DNA of 64,000 bases from Gloeopeniophorella convolvens. Taxonomy: Eukaryota > Basidiomycota > Agaricomycetes > Russulales. The translations under genes and the position numbers were made by a program. Positions 23,600-33,888 of this stretch are shown one piece after another (position 1 is the stretch's first letter; each line of letters opens with the position of its first letter). The notes below the pieces were generated by a model. That model ran no database searches. It saw only the letters and a program-made list of their open reading frames with translations, and was not told the DNA's origin. Location: positions 62,001-126,000 of the forward strand of contig WTXD01000039.1 in the NCBI GenBank assembly GCA_022496205.1, in the 5' to 3' direction.

Positions 23600-25140
23600 T
23601 TCTGTGAAGGCTCTCTTGAGGGTGTTGAGTAGAGTCTTGGTCGTGAGAGACGCGGTATCTGAAGATCTGACCTCTTGCATTCAATATCGTTCGCGAATCG
23701 CTAATGGCGTGATTGTGCCAGTGTGCAATCAAACCGCCTCTCTCATTCAATGGATGCCTGTTCCCATCCGGAGTCCGCAGCTCGGACTAGAAGTCCAACG
23801 GGAACGCTCTCAGCGTGAGGGATCTACTCAGTATCAGGTACTTCGATATCCGAGTAAGTGCTCAGGCTGCTCCTACTACTCTCTGGCTGACCTCCGCTTC
23901 CCCAGGAGCTCCAACTTAGCTGTGGCATTGACTAGGGATGATGGTAACTGTTTGTAGCCTTCGTAGTCTCGTTGGGTCCCAGCTGGGCTGTTCCCATCAT
24001 ACCAGACTGGCGCACTAGCAGTGCCTCGCTGGACATTCGCGTGCAAGTCGTAGTTCGCGTTGTCAACGCTTTTGATAGGTAAGGGACATTCCCATGTCTA
24101 CTGTGTCTAGGTAACAAAGACTTCCCTAGTCTGTCTTCCGTGGTACATGCCTTCCTTAGGCTAAGCCGGCGGACCCTCAGATACGCCGGAAAAAACTCCT
24201 TGGGGAACTATTCTATCTGCGTCATGAGCTCGATGTCCAGGCCGATGACCAACCTGATGCTCACTTCACACAGTGAAATACGAGCTATCTCCCCATCTAG
24301 TCTGATTCGTGGTCGATGATCTCCTGGTCACCATGCTATGTCGGTAGATGGTTGCCTTATCCAAGCCTTATCGCGCCACATCAAGGTCGATTCGGCACGG
24401 TCTGTTGAGATCAGGCGAGACGACTCGTCGCTCGAAGCATCGCTAGGGCGCGTATGCACTCACCCAGGCCCACCCTCGTATCGGGACTCAGCTGAGGCCA
24501 CGCACGGGCTCGGCATACGGATGACACGTGCTTACTGGAATCGTTGGAATTCCACGTTCCTTCTCCTCGCCGGGCACTGTATGTTCTTCCGGGTATTCCG
24601 AGGACCTTCGACCAATCAACGAAGATAAAGCCCTGAAGCCCGTGGTGCATGCGTTGTTAAATAGTGATCCTTCCAGAGGCAGCAGTCTGCTGGTGGGATA
24701 CAAGAATGGCTCGGCCGTCATAGTACCACTCGACGAGCGTGATTCCGTGCGGCGAACTTACCGGGCTGATCGTTTTCACGCAATGGGTGATCGGACAGGC
24801 AATATTGAAACTTTTCCAGGTTCCTCCAGGTTCCTCCTCTCCTCATTATGCCCGGCGGATCGGACCCGTAGACCATACCGGAAGCCCGAGCCCCCAAGGC
24901 TCAAGCTTCATTGGCAGCCCTGGCTCAGATCTCCGGGCGGCCGAGCGCGACGACGGATGCCTGCAGGGCTATCTTTATCGGTGTCAATCCACGCTGACGA
25001 GTCATACGAGGTGTCGGATGTGATCGACGCCTCGCCCCATGACAGCACACTGATAGTATCCATCGTAGTGCTCCTGTCTTGTGCAAGAGTCACCGAGGTT
25101 CCCAATTATACCACCCTACAAAGGTTAGCATATCCCTAAC
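23600..25140 (+). other. Coding-like exon fragments, unrecognised gene or remnant
   Basis: Several stretches read like real exons bounded by possible splice sites. One (23629-23837) contains RIANGVIVPVCNQTASLIQWM; another (about 23959-24077) contains SWAVPIIPDWRTSSASL and ends at a GTAAGG donor; another (about 24160-24271) contains RRKKLLGELFYLRHELDVQ; another (about 24595-24820) contains SGYSEDLRPINEDKALKPV and LLVGYKNGSAVIVPLDE. I could not join them into one frame with consistent phases, and I recognise no family. It may be an intact gene with introns I cannot place, or a decaying one. Confidence 0.3.
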
Positions 25141-25746
25141 TCACTAGTATTCCCACCGAAATCTCAGGCAACTAAGTATGATTGTCCAAGTCGTCGAGCA
25201 TAACCCCGATAAGAATTCGCAGGTTCGTTCCAAATTGGTTCCAAACTTCCCCACCGCCAAAGCACGCCGCTTTACCAAGATATCTATTTCTGGATGCCAC
25301 TAGCGGATCCGTTACATAATAAGCGGCCCGGCCGCTGAACCGTGAGGAAATTTATGACATTGATCTAGCGCTGCATGGTGAGTTATTCGTTGCACACGAC
25401 AACGAACACACAGGATACTGAGATCATGCTTCACAGCGATGGAGCCTCCGCTCTGCGCGCTGTGCAATGCGAATCTTTGCCATATGTTAGCAGACGATCC
25501 TCTCTTCCGGACTCGGTTCCCCCAGGAGACATCAATGGTCTCCACCGAGCACATTGCCTCTCGTTGTTCACGCCCGGGATACTCGAGGCCGGTGTTGCCC
25601 TCGCGGTGAAGACCACCGGGGGCCCTCCACGCCGGATACCTCTATCTCCTTGTTGTGTCTAATGTCTGGTGTGTATAGCTCGCCTTTCCACGCGATCCGT
25701 CGTGGTTGCGCCTTGCTGCGCATGCTCTCAGCTCGAGGTTCCACCG

Positions 25747-25753
25747 TATAAAG
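25747..25753 (+). promoter_or_regulatory. TATA box of sedolisin D
   Basis: TATAAAG lies 71 bases upstream of the predicted ATG at 25818. Confidence 0.6.
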
Positions 25754-25817
25754 CCAGACAGGTCGTGCCCGAGAACGCCAGGCTTTCTGAGAAGCACTCC
25801 CCCCCAAGCAAGTCGAC

Positions 25818-27954
25818 ATGGTCAAGGCTGTCCTCCTACTTGTATCTGCGGTCGCTTTCGCCTCTGCCAAGCCGCAGTTCGCTCGTGATCTGCGTCTGCA
25901 CGAGCGCAGAGACAGCGCCCCTCACGGCTTCGCGTTGACCAGCCCTGCAGCAGACGAGGCCCCTCTGCGTCTCCGCCTTGCTCTCACCCCTAACGACATC
26001 CAGGGGCTGCAAGACAGGCTGTTGGATGTCAGCACTCCAGGCTCTGCAGTTTATGGAAATCATCTGTCCAAGGAGGAGGTTCGTCATTGCTGCTGGGACC
26101 CTGTCGATCCGTCTGACCCCGCTGTCGACTACAGGTCGGCGCTTATGTCACGCCCAAGACCGAGACTGTTGCTGCTGTCAATGCTTGGCTATCCGAGAAC
26201 GGGCTCAACGGGACGACGGTATCGCCTTACGGCGACTGGATCGCTATCCAGACTACAGTCGGACAGGCGAACGAACTGTTTGCTACTCAGTTCAGCGAGT
26301 TCACCTACGAAGAGACTGGCGAGAAGTCGATCCGCACCTTGCAGTATTCGATCCCGGCGGTACTCAAGGGCCACCTTGAACTGGTACATCCAACGATCAC
26401 GTACGTTTCTTGGCATCGGGTTTTGCTGAGTCAGGCTCATTCGGCTCGCCAGCTTCCCACCCCCGAAGCGCGGTCAGCTTCCGGTTGCGTCGCACCCCGT
26501 CGATTTCCGACACCGTCACCATTCGACGACTACGAGTCAGTCTTCGACTCGGTCCTCGTCTCAATCCTCTTCGGTATCGTCCAGCGGCTCGGCCACTTCC
26601 TCGAGCACCTCTCCGCCTGCTTCTACGAGCATCCCGAGCGCTCCTGCTTCTTGTGACACCGCCATCACTCCGACCTGCGTTCAGGAGCTGTATGGGATTC
26701 CATCGACTCTTGCTACCGAGTCTTCGAACCAAATCGCTGTCTCTGGATTCATCGGTCAGTACGCGAACCAGGCGGATTTAAAGGTGAAGTCACCCGTTTC
26801 ATGCAGGTGTTGAGCTAGGCTGACGAACCTTGTGTTAGACTTTCCTCACGACCTTCCGCAAGGATCTCCCTTCGACCAACACGTTCACGCTTCAAACTCT
26901 TGATGGTGGCTCTAACCCACAGAGCTCGAGCCAGGCAGGCGAAGAAGCCGACCTCGATGTCCAATATACGGTCGGGCTTGCGTCTGGCGTGCCGACCGTC
27001 TTCATCTCCGTCGGCGACAACTTCCAGGATGGTGACCTCGAAGGGTTCCTCGATATTGTCAACTCCCTCCTCTCAGAGGACAGCACCCCTCAGGTCTTCA
27101 CCACAAGCTACGGACAGGATGAGAACACCATCTCTGCGGCCCTCGCCAGGTGAGCTCTGAACCACTTTCAAGTCATATCATACGACGACTAATGCTCCGA
27201 GGCAGCAAACTCTGCAACGCCTATGCGCAGCTTGGTGCTCGCGGCACGTCTGTCCTTTTCGCTTCAGGTGATGGCGGTGTTTCGGGCTCTCAGAGCCAAA
27301 GCTGCACCAACTTTGTGCCTACATTCCCTTCTGGTTGCCCCTTGTAAGCGCAACGGGTTGCTATTTACTGCACGGTGGAACTTATTGTCCTCATAGCTTG
27401 ACATCTGTCGGCGCGACCCAAAATGTCAATCCCGAGATCGCCGCCGACTTCTCCGCTGGTGGCTTTTCCAACTACTTCTCTACCCCGTCGTGGCAGACCG
27501 ATGCGAAGGCGGCCTACCTCGCGCAGCTCGGCAACACCAACTCCGGCAAGTTCAACACCTCGGGCCGTGCCTATCCGGATGTCTCCGCCCTGGGCACCGA
27601 TGTCGAGATCATCTACCAAGGCAAGGCGAGAGGCGTTGACGGAACCAGCTGCGCAAGCCCCATCTTCGCCAGCGTTGTGGCTCTCGTGAACGACCGTCTC
27701 ATCGCCGCTGGCAAATCTCCTCTCGGTTTCCTCAACCCCTTCCTATATTCGACTGGCGCCTCTGCATTCAAAGATATAACCAGCGGTAGCAATCCCGGCT
27801 GTAACACGAACGGTTTCCCCGCAGCGAAGGGTTGGGACCCAGTAAGACCCAGTCTTCTCCTGCTCTATGTCAAACATTGACACATTCGTTTCTTCAGGTG
27901 ACCGGTCTCGGGACGCCTATCTTCGATGCATTCCTCTCTGCTGTTGGCTTGTAA
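25818..27954 (+). CDS. Sedolisin D: secreted serine-carboxyl peptidase (S53)
   Basis: Predicted 602-residue secreted protease in seven exons: 25818-26078, 26135-26400, 26453-26783, 26839-27149, 27206-27343, 27397-27841 and 27898-27954. All phases agree. It has a signal peptide (MVKAVLLLVSAVAFASA) and a pro-domain with KEEVGAYVTPK and SPYGDW. A Ser/Thr-rich linker of about 45 residues at the pro-domain/catalytic junction is absent from the four paralogues. The catalytic residues are present in AGEEADLDVQYTVG (Glu, Asp) and VDGTSCASP (Ser), with SGDGGV for the oxyanion hole. KDITSG and GWDP provide the calcium site. The intron that splits GIEA/NLD in the other copies is missing here. It should be active after acid-triggered removal of the pro-domain; specificity is unknown. 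Confidence 0.9.
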
Positions 27955-29891
27955 TATCTTATCTTTAACATATCCTCGCGAGGTCTTGTATTTATACCCA
28001 CGTCGCACATTGAATGTGTCACATCCATCTCACGCATTCATTGGATACATCCATTTGCTGTTGGAGTCATCTGATTCAACTACCCACATCTCTGCGTACG
28101 TACTGTCTGGATAGACTCTCTCCGCGTCTCCATCCATGTTCTGTCTGGACTTAAGGAATAGCTCCGAGTAGCGTGGGATATCGACTTGATTTGTTGCTCG
28201 CAGTTGGTAGGGTAGCATTCCGCGATGAGCGATGGTTCATACGATGTGACGGCTTTACCGGGCCGAGCCCGCGGCGCGGACCTTGGTCGTCGCTGCCGCA
28301 CCCTTAGCTAACACCCGTAGCTGGCCATCGCAATTCGCAGCCCATGGCACCTCATTTAGTATCTAAACGTCTGACCAGAGTTCATGTGAGCCGCGTTTCT
28401 ATACCAGCACATCCGCTACGTACAGGAGTCGTTCTTGGTGCTTGACGGCCATGCGTATCGGTTGGTGGGTCAATTCCAAAAGGCTATGGGTACGAATAGA
28501 GTGCCTACTCACCCACTCCCGTTTCCGCTAAAGCCGTTTCAGTTTTTTGACCTTTCTCAGCCGTTCTCTGCGCTATCAATCGCTACCACCGGCACAGGTC
28601 TGATCAGCACTTAAGTTGGAGCTGCTCAGGCTTACGCAGCCGTGCTGAGAAAGTTGCCGTGCCTCGGCAAACTCCAGAAGCGCCGATTGAAAGTGAGGAT
28701 ACCGTGACCTCGATTCTCCCGTTAACCGCATTGTTAGTCTATGGCTCTGTCGTTGAAGTAAAGTTCTTTCTCAGACAATTACTGTGTCCCTAGCACCCCT
28801 CAACCCGCGTTGAGCATGACGGTGCTTTGCAGTGCGGCCAGCTTGTCTGGGACAGCCGTCTCTCGCACTGGCCACCTCGAAAGGGTCATGGAAGCACGGC
28901 TTTGCTAGCGAAATGGCGGTTCTTGTGGTGGCCATCGCTGCTAGGCAGAAGCTCCGTTACGATAACGAGACGGCATGGTGGCGCTATTCAACCTCGCGGA
29001 ACCGGAGCTCCTACCATCTACTCTCGGGATTGTCTGCTGGGCCTTTCACTGTGCGCCCTAATAGACGTTTCTCCGTCCGCCTCACCTCATGACTCCAACG
29101 CATTTCACAGGTTCGTTTCCGAAACAAATTTCCAACTAGGTTCACTAACTCGGCATTCCTGGGGGCGAATCTGGTGAGCGACGTCGCTATGCTCGTTTTA
29201 AAGGGGTCTACTGGGTTCAACCGCACCTCTGCGATATCCAACAATACTCCTGAGAACCGAGCACATGCTACTGGGCTGCTTCTGTCAGAGCGCACTGTTA
29301 CCTCTATGGTAGGATGCGTGTCCCCCTGGCCCAGAGCTTCTGTATACTGAGATCACGCTTACACAGATGGGGTCAGGGCTCCCCTCCGCCTGGTTTGGGT
29401 GCTCTTCATCAACTCATTCCGAGAACGCTGTGCGTACATTCAAGACCAATGTGTGCTTTCTTCTGCACTCTATCAACGGTGAGAACGTACCCACACCCAG
29501 AAGGTTCTTGCGGCGCAAAGATAAGGATAAGATCTGGTGTATGCACCAATGGTGTGCTCAGTCTTAGGCGAGATCGCGCTTCTGGATGCATCGACACGGG
29601 TACGCAAGGCAGCATGTGCATCCAGAAGCTCATCTATATTTATACCCTTCAGGTATCATCTTACTACCACTGGATGCTCTTGCTCTTCTGCATAACGCAC
29701 TCTCCGGCCCGTTTGTGTGTATCTCGTGAGACAATGATGCACTGAGAAGCTTCCTCGCATTGGCTCCGTGCCGACGTTTGTGCGTACTCTACACTTCATG
29801 ATACTCTGTACCTCGTTACAGGCTCATCTTACTAACCACGTTTTCTATTCAGCATTTGCTCTCGACATCTATCGGTCCTTCCTGCCTCCAG
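27955..29891. other. Intergenic between sedolisins D and E
   Basis: About 1.9 kb without a supported gene. The open frames between 28.8 and 29.7 kb overlap on both strands and have no family features. Confidence 0.4.
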
Positions 29892-29898
29892 TATAAAT
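29892..29898 (+). promoter_or_regulatory. TATA box of sedolisin E
   Basis: TATAAAT lies 60 bases upstream of the predicted ATG at 29952. Confidence 0.6.
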
Positions 29899-29951
29899 GG
29901 TCTCAAGTCGTTTGGAAACCACAAGAGCCCTCAGCTCTGTTTTGATAGGTC

Positions 29952-32031
29952 ATGATTAGGACGACACTCCTCTTTATATCCTTCATTGCTTTGGGCTTCG
30001 CATCGCCGAATGTCGCACGCGATCTACGTCCGCATGAACGTCGGGAGGATGTCCCAGACGGTTTCACCTCTCATGGACCCACATCCCCTGACGTGGTCCT
30101 GAAGCTGCGTCTTGCGCTTGTCCAGACAGATATCACTGGACTGCAAGACGATCTGATGGCAGTCAGCACTCCTGATAGTCCCCGGTACGGGCAGCATCTT
30201 TCCAAGGAAGAGGTAGGAGTCTCCAGAATATTGTAGCGCTGTCAGCGTTACTGAAGCCTACCATGTAGATCAGCACACTTGTCACTCCGAAGCCGGAAAC
30301 AATCAGCGCTATCCAATCGTGGTTGACCTCCAACGGTCTCACCTCAACGACGCTCTCGCCTTTCGGAGATTGGTTAGGGATCAGCACCACCGTCGCCCAG
30401 GCCAATGTACTCTTTGATGCTGATTTTACAAACTTCACGCATGATGAAACTGGGACGACTGCCATCCGTACTCTAGCATATTCCATCCCAGCATCGCTGA
30501 AAGGCCATCTAGAGCTGGTTCATCCGACAATCACGTGGGTAACAGCCGATATACTACCGCGTAAACAACTCATAAAGTGGTACGATGGCAGTTTCCCGGC
30601 TCCGCGGAACTCGAAGCTTCCCATAAGCTTTACGCCGAGTAAGAAGAAACGCGCCATTGGCGCCGCGCCTTCCAGCTGCGATACCGAGGTCACCCCAGCC
30701 TGCGTCCAGGAGCTGTATAATGTCCCTGCGACTTTTGCAACCCAATCTTCAAATACTCTTGGTGTCTCTGGATTTATCGATCAATTCGCCAATCAAGCTG
30801 ATCTCACGGTAGGTAGTGTTAATCTGTTGTCTGAACTCGTGGCCGATAGTCATATCCAAAGCAATTCCTCACACAATCACGCCCCGATATTCCACCTTCT
30901 ACCTCATTTATCCTACAAACGCTCGACGGCGGCACAAATCCACAGCAGAGCAGTCAAGCTGGAATTGAAGCCGTGCGTAGCAGAACCCAATGTTATGGCG
31001 CTTCCTAACTGGTAGTTCGCAGAACCTTGATACTCAGTATACGATCGGGGTCGCTAGCGGAGTGCCTACCTTCTTCATCTCTGTGGGAGAGGACACCCAG
31101 GATGGAGATCTTGGTGGCTTCTTGGACATTATCAACTTCCTTATCGGTGAGGACACACGCCCCCAGGTTTTAACAACCAGCTATGGTCAGAACGAGAACA
31201 CGATCTCGCGCGCCCTAGCAAAGTAAGAACGACTATCTACGTGGAGTACCGTGGACTTCCAGGGCTCATCTGTTCCCAGCTCGCTTTGCAACGCATATGT
31301 TCAGCTCGGTGCCCTCGGTACCTCCATCCTCTTTGCCTCGGGAGACGGAGGCGTATCTGGAGGGCAAAGTGGGTCATGCAGGACATTCGTCCCGACATTC
31401 CCTTCTGGGTGTCCATTGTGCGTCCCTGATGAGCCCGGGCCGTACCTTCCAGCCGACTTACCTATTGCTATAGCATGACTTCCGTTGGCGCGACGCAGAA
31501 CGTCGATCCTGAGACCTCTGCATCTTTTTCATCCGGTGGCTTCTCCAATTACTTCGGCACCCCGAGCTATCAGACTGCTGCCAAGTCCGCATACTTGGCA
31601 AAGCTCGGGCGCACGAACTCTGGCAAGTTCAACACGTCTGGACGCGGCTTCCCCGACGTTGCCGCTCTTGGCGTCAGCGTGCAGATCGTTTGGCAAGGAG
31701 AGACTGGTACAGTTGACGGGACGAGTTGTGCCAGCCCGATCTTTGCTAGCATCGTCTCACTACTGAACGACCGCCTCATTGCTGCCGGCAAGCCTGTCTT
31801 GGGCTTCCTCAACCCCTTCCTCTATTCTGCAGCCGGTCAAGCTGCCCTGAACGACATCACGACAGGCGATAATCCAGGGTGCAACACGAACGGCTTCCCG
31901 GCGACGGCGGGTTGGGATCCAGTGCGTTGGTTCCCGCATTTCACCCACGAGCTGCCCTGCTGACGCCTCCGCAGGTCACTGGATTAGGCACTCCTGACTT
32001 TTCGAAGCTGCTCACTGCAGTTGGATTGTGA
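29952..32031 (+). CDS. Sedolisin E: secreted serine-carboxyl peptidase (S53)
   Basis: Predicted secreted S53 protease with a signal peptide (MIRTTLLFISFIALGFA). Its first exon (29952-30212) has exactly the same length as exon 1 of sedolisin D. The pro-domain contains HLSKEE, SPFGDW and HPTIT. After the junction a basic segment (PSKKKRAIG) precedes the catalytic domain. Catalytic Glu and Asp lie in QAGIEA|NLDTQYTIG, where an intron separates GIEA from NLD. The nucleophile is in VDGTSCASP, the oxyanion Asp in SGDGGV, and the calcium site in NDITTG and GWDP. It ends VTGLGTPDFSKLLTAVGL. It is predicted active and lies in tandem with D, 2 kb downstream and in the same direction. Confidence 0.9.
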
Positions 32032-32691
32032 TATGCCCTACCTCTTCTAAATACGGATCTGTCGCTCTTTCCTTGAGGTTTGTTATGCCATGGGTGTGCT
32101 ATGTAGGTTAGGAGTCGCTTTGGAATGACATTGTCATAACGAGATCAAACCAAATGTTGACCAAATGTCTTCATGGATTATTTTGTTTCTTTGTGTCATT
32201 GTCAATATTCGCATCCACGGCGATTCCGACGCTGATCGATGGCCAGCAATGGGATCCGAAGTCAACCCACAACGGTCAACCTGAAGTAGTGAAAAGCTGA
32301 CTCATCGACGCATCACGTGCACGTGAGCCAAGCGTGGTGAGAGTCAATTAGTCAGCAGAGGGACATTTGACCACCTGTCTGACTCCCACACCCAACCCAC
32401 ACCGCCAACCTGCGCGCCAGTGCACGGACCAATGATACGGACTCGAAGGGTACAGATTCTTTCCCACTGCGCAATGCTTGCCGGTGGAGTCGCACCGTGA
32501 CATAGCACCTACATACTCTGTCCTTACAAACGGTCATCATCCAATCGGTTCACCCACGCATCCAGGTGACAAGGTCGAATGACCGTCGACCAGCACGCAG
32601 GCTTCAATAATAAGTACGGGCCCGTGTAGTGATCAATGATTGATGACCTCTCACCCCATCTTGACTCTAGATTCGACTCGTCAAACTTGCA
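32032..32691. other. Intergenic
   Basis: This is the 3' flank of sedolisin E and the promoter region of the hydrolase gene. No coding feature is seen. There is no obvious TATA box close to the hydrolase start. Confidence 0.4.
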
Positions 32692-33888
32692 ATGACAGAC
32701 CAAGAATGGCAAAAATTAGGCGTTTTTGCTTACTTAGACTCAGGCGCACCTCCAACAGGTACTAGTGGGGATTATACCACGCTTGTATTATTGCACGGTT
32801 ATGGGCGCCCTGCAGGTTTGTCTTTTAATTCTATTGCATTGAATGTACTGATCCAGTCAGCAGATATCTTCGGTCGCCTTCTTCCGCTGGCGAACGGAGG
32901 AGTCAGTTCGCGGATCGTCCTCATCAATAGACGCGGGTATCCGGGATCAGATCCATTCACCGACGAGGAGCTCGCCGCGCTATCTCCGACCGTGCAGGAC
33001 GCTTCGGAGGGTTCGAAAAGCGCTGCTCACTTTATGAAGGAGCGCGCAAGGGAGCTATACGATTTCCTTGGGAGGCTTATCAAGTCGGGAGGTCTATCAG
33101 ACAACAGCGTCATCATAGGTGGCTTCTCTATCGGATCGAGTTGGATGACCGCGCTCCTCGCCCATGCCGCCTCTTTCGGGGCTGAAGACTTTAATCTGGC
33201 TCAATATATCCGTCGGGTGGTCCTTCTCGGTGCGCTTCACTGGCATGAATTCAACAGCGAAGGCTCTTATTTCATCTCTCCAACAGATCCCCCGTCAGTT
33301 GCCACGGGCTATCCTTTCCCGGAGGGTGCCTACTACCCTCTCACCGACCCCTCATTTACACCCGAGGAGCGTCCGAAGCACTTTGGGCGCTGGGTCTCGG
33401 GCTACTTCGCTCACGGAGAGGTACCTTGGGCTCTTTCGTTCCGCGATCCGTTGGATGCGCCGTCCCCCACGAACGAGCGTATGTCAGCTGGCGAGCTTGC
33501 GCGGACGATATACGCGCCGGGTGGCGCTTCAGGCAGCGCAGATTCGCTGATTGCATCTGCCGGTCAAAAGTACGGGGTATTCGATGAGCTTCGTCGCGCG
33601 ACGGTGTTCCGGCCTCAGGAGAGCGCGTGGGGCGATGTCGAGCTGCGATACATCTGGTGCGACCGCTCGGCTTGGCCAGTGCCATGGGGCTTCCGGTCTT
33701 TCCGAGTCGAGGTGGAGGAGGCAAGGGGGTCCGGTCAGTATGTGAGGAAACATTCGGTGGTACGGGTACGCGGGGCGAATCACTATGTAGGCGCTGATTG
33801 CTCATCTGTTGAACGATTGTCACTTATCCGACTTGTAGCCGCACTGGGAAGCCCCTGCGGAGACGTTGAGATTACTGTTGTCCGATGA
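32692..33888 (+). CDS. Alpha/beta hydrolase, single exon
   Basis: Predicted 398-residue intronless alpha/beta-hydrolase. LVLLHGYG (about residues 31-38) is the HG oxyanion motif. VLINRRGYPGSDPF follows strand 4. IIGGFSIGSSW (about 142-152) is the nucleophile elbow G-F-S-I-G with Ser as nucleophile. RGANHYVGAD near the C-terminus supplies the catalytic His. The acid residue is probably within RYIWCDRSAWPVPWG. There is no signal peptide, so it should be cytosolic. The family is common in basidiomycetes as unassigned hydrolases, so neither substrate nor pathway can be named. The lack of introns is unusual compared with its neighbours. Confidence 0.85.
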   Translation: MTDQEWQKLGVFAYLDSGAPPTGTSGDYTTLVLLHGYGRPAGLSFNSIALNVLIQSADIFGRLLPLANGGVSSRIVLINRRGYPGSDPFTDEELAALSPTVQDASEGSKSAAHFMKERARELYDFLGRLIKSGGLSDNSVIIGGFSIGSSWMTALLAHAASFGAEDFNLAQYIRRVVLLGALHWHEFNSEGSYFISPTDPPSVATGYPFPEGAYYPLTDPSFTPEERPKHFGRWVSGYFAHGEVPWALSFRDPLDAPSPTNERMSAGELARTIYAPGGASGSADSLIASAGQKYGVFDELRRATVFRPQESAWGDVELRYIWCDRSAWPVPWGFRSFRVEVEEARGSGQYVRKHSVVRVRGANHYVGADCSSVERLSLIRLVAALGSPCGDVEITVVR

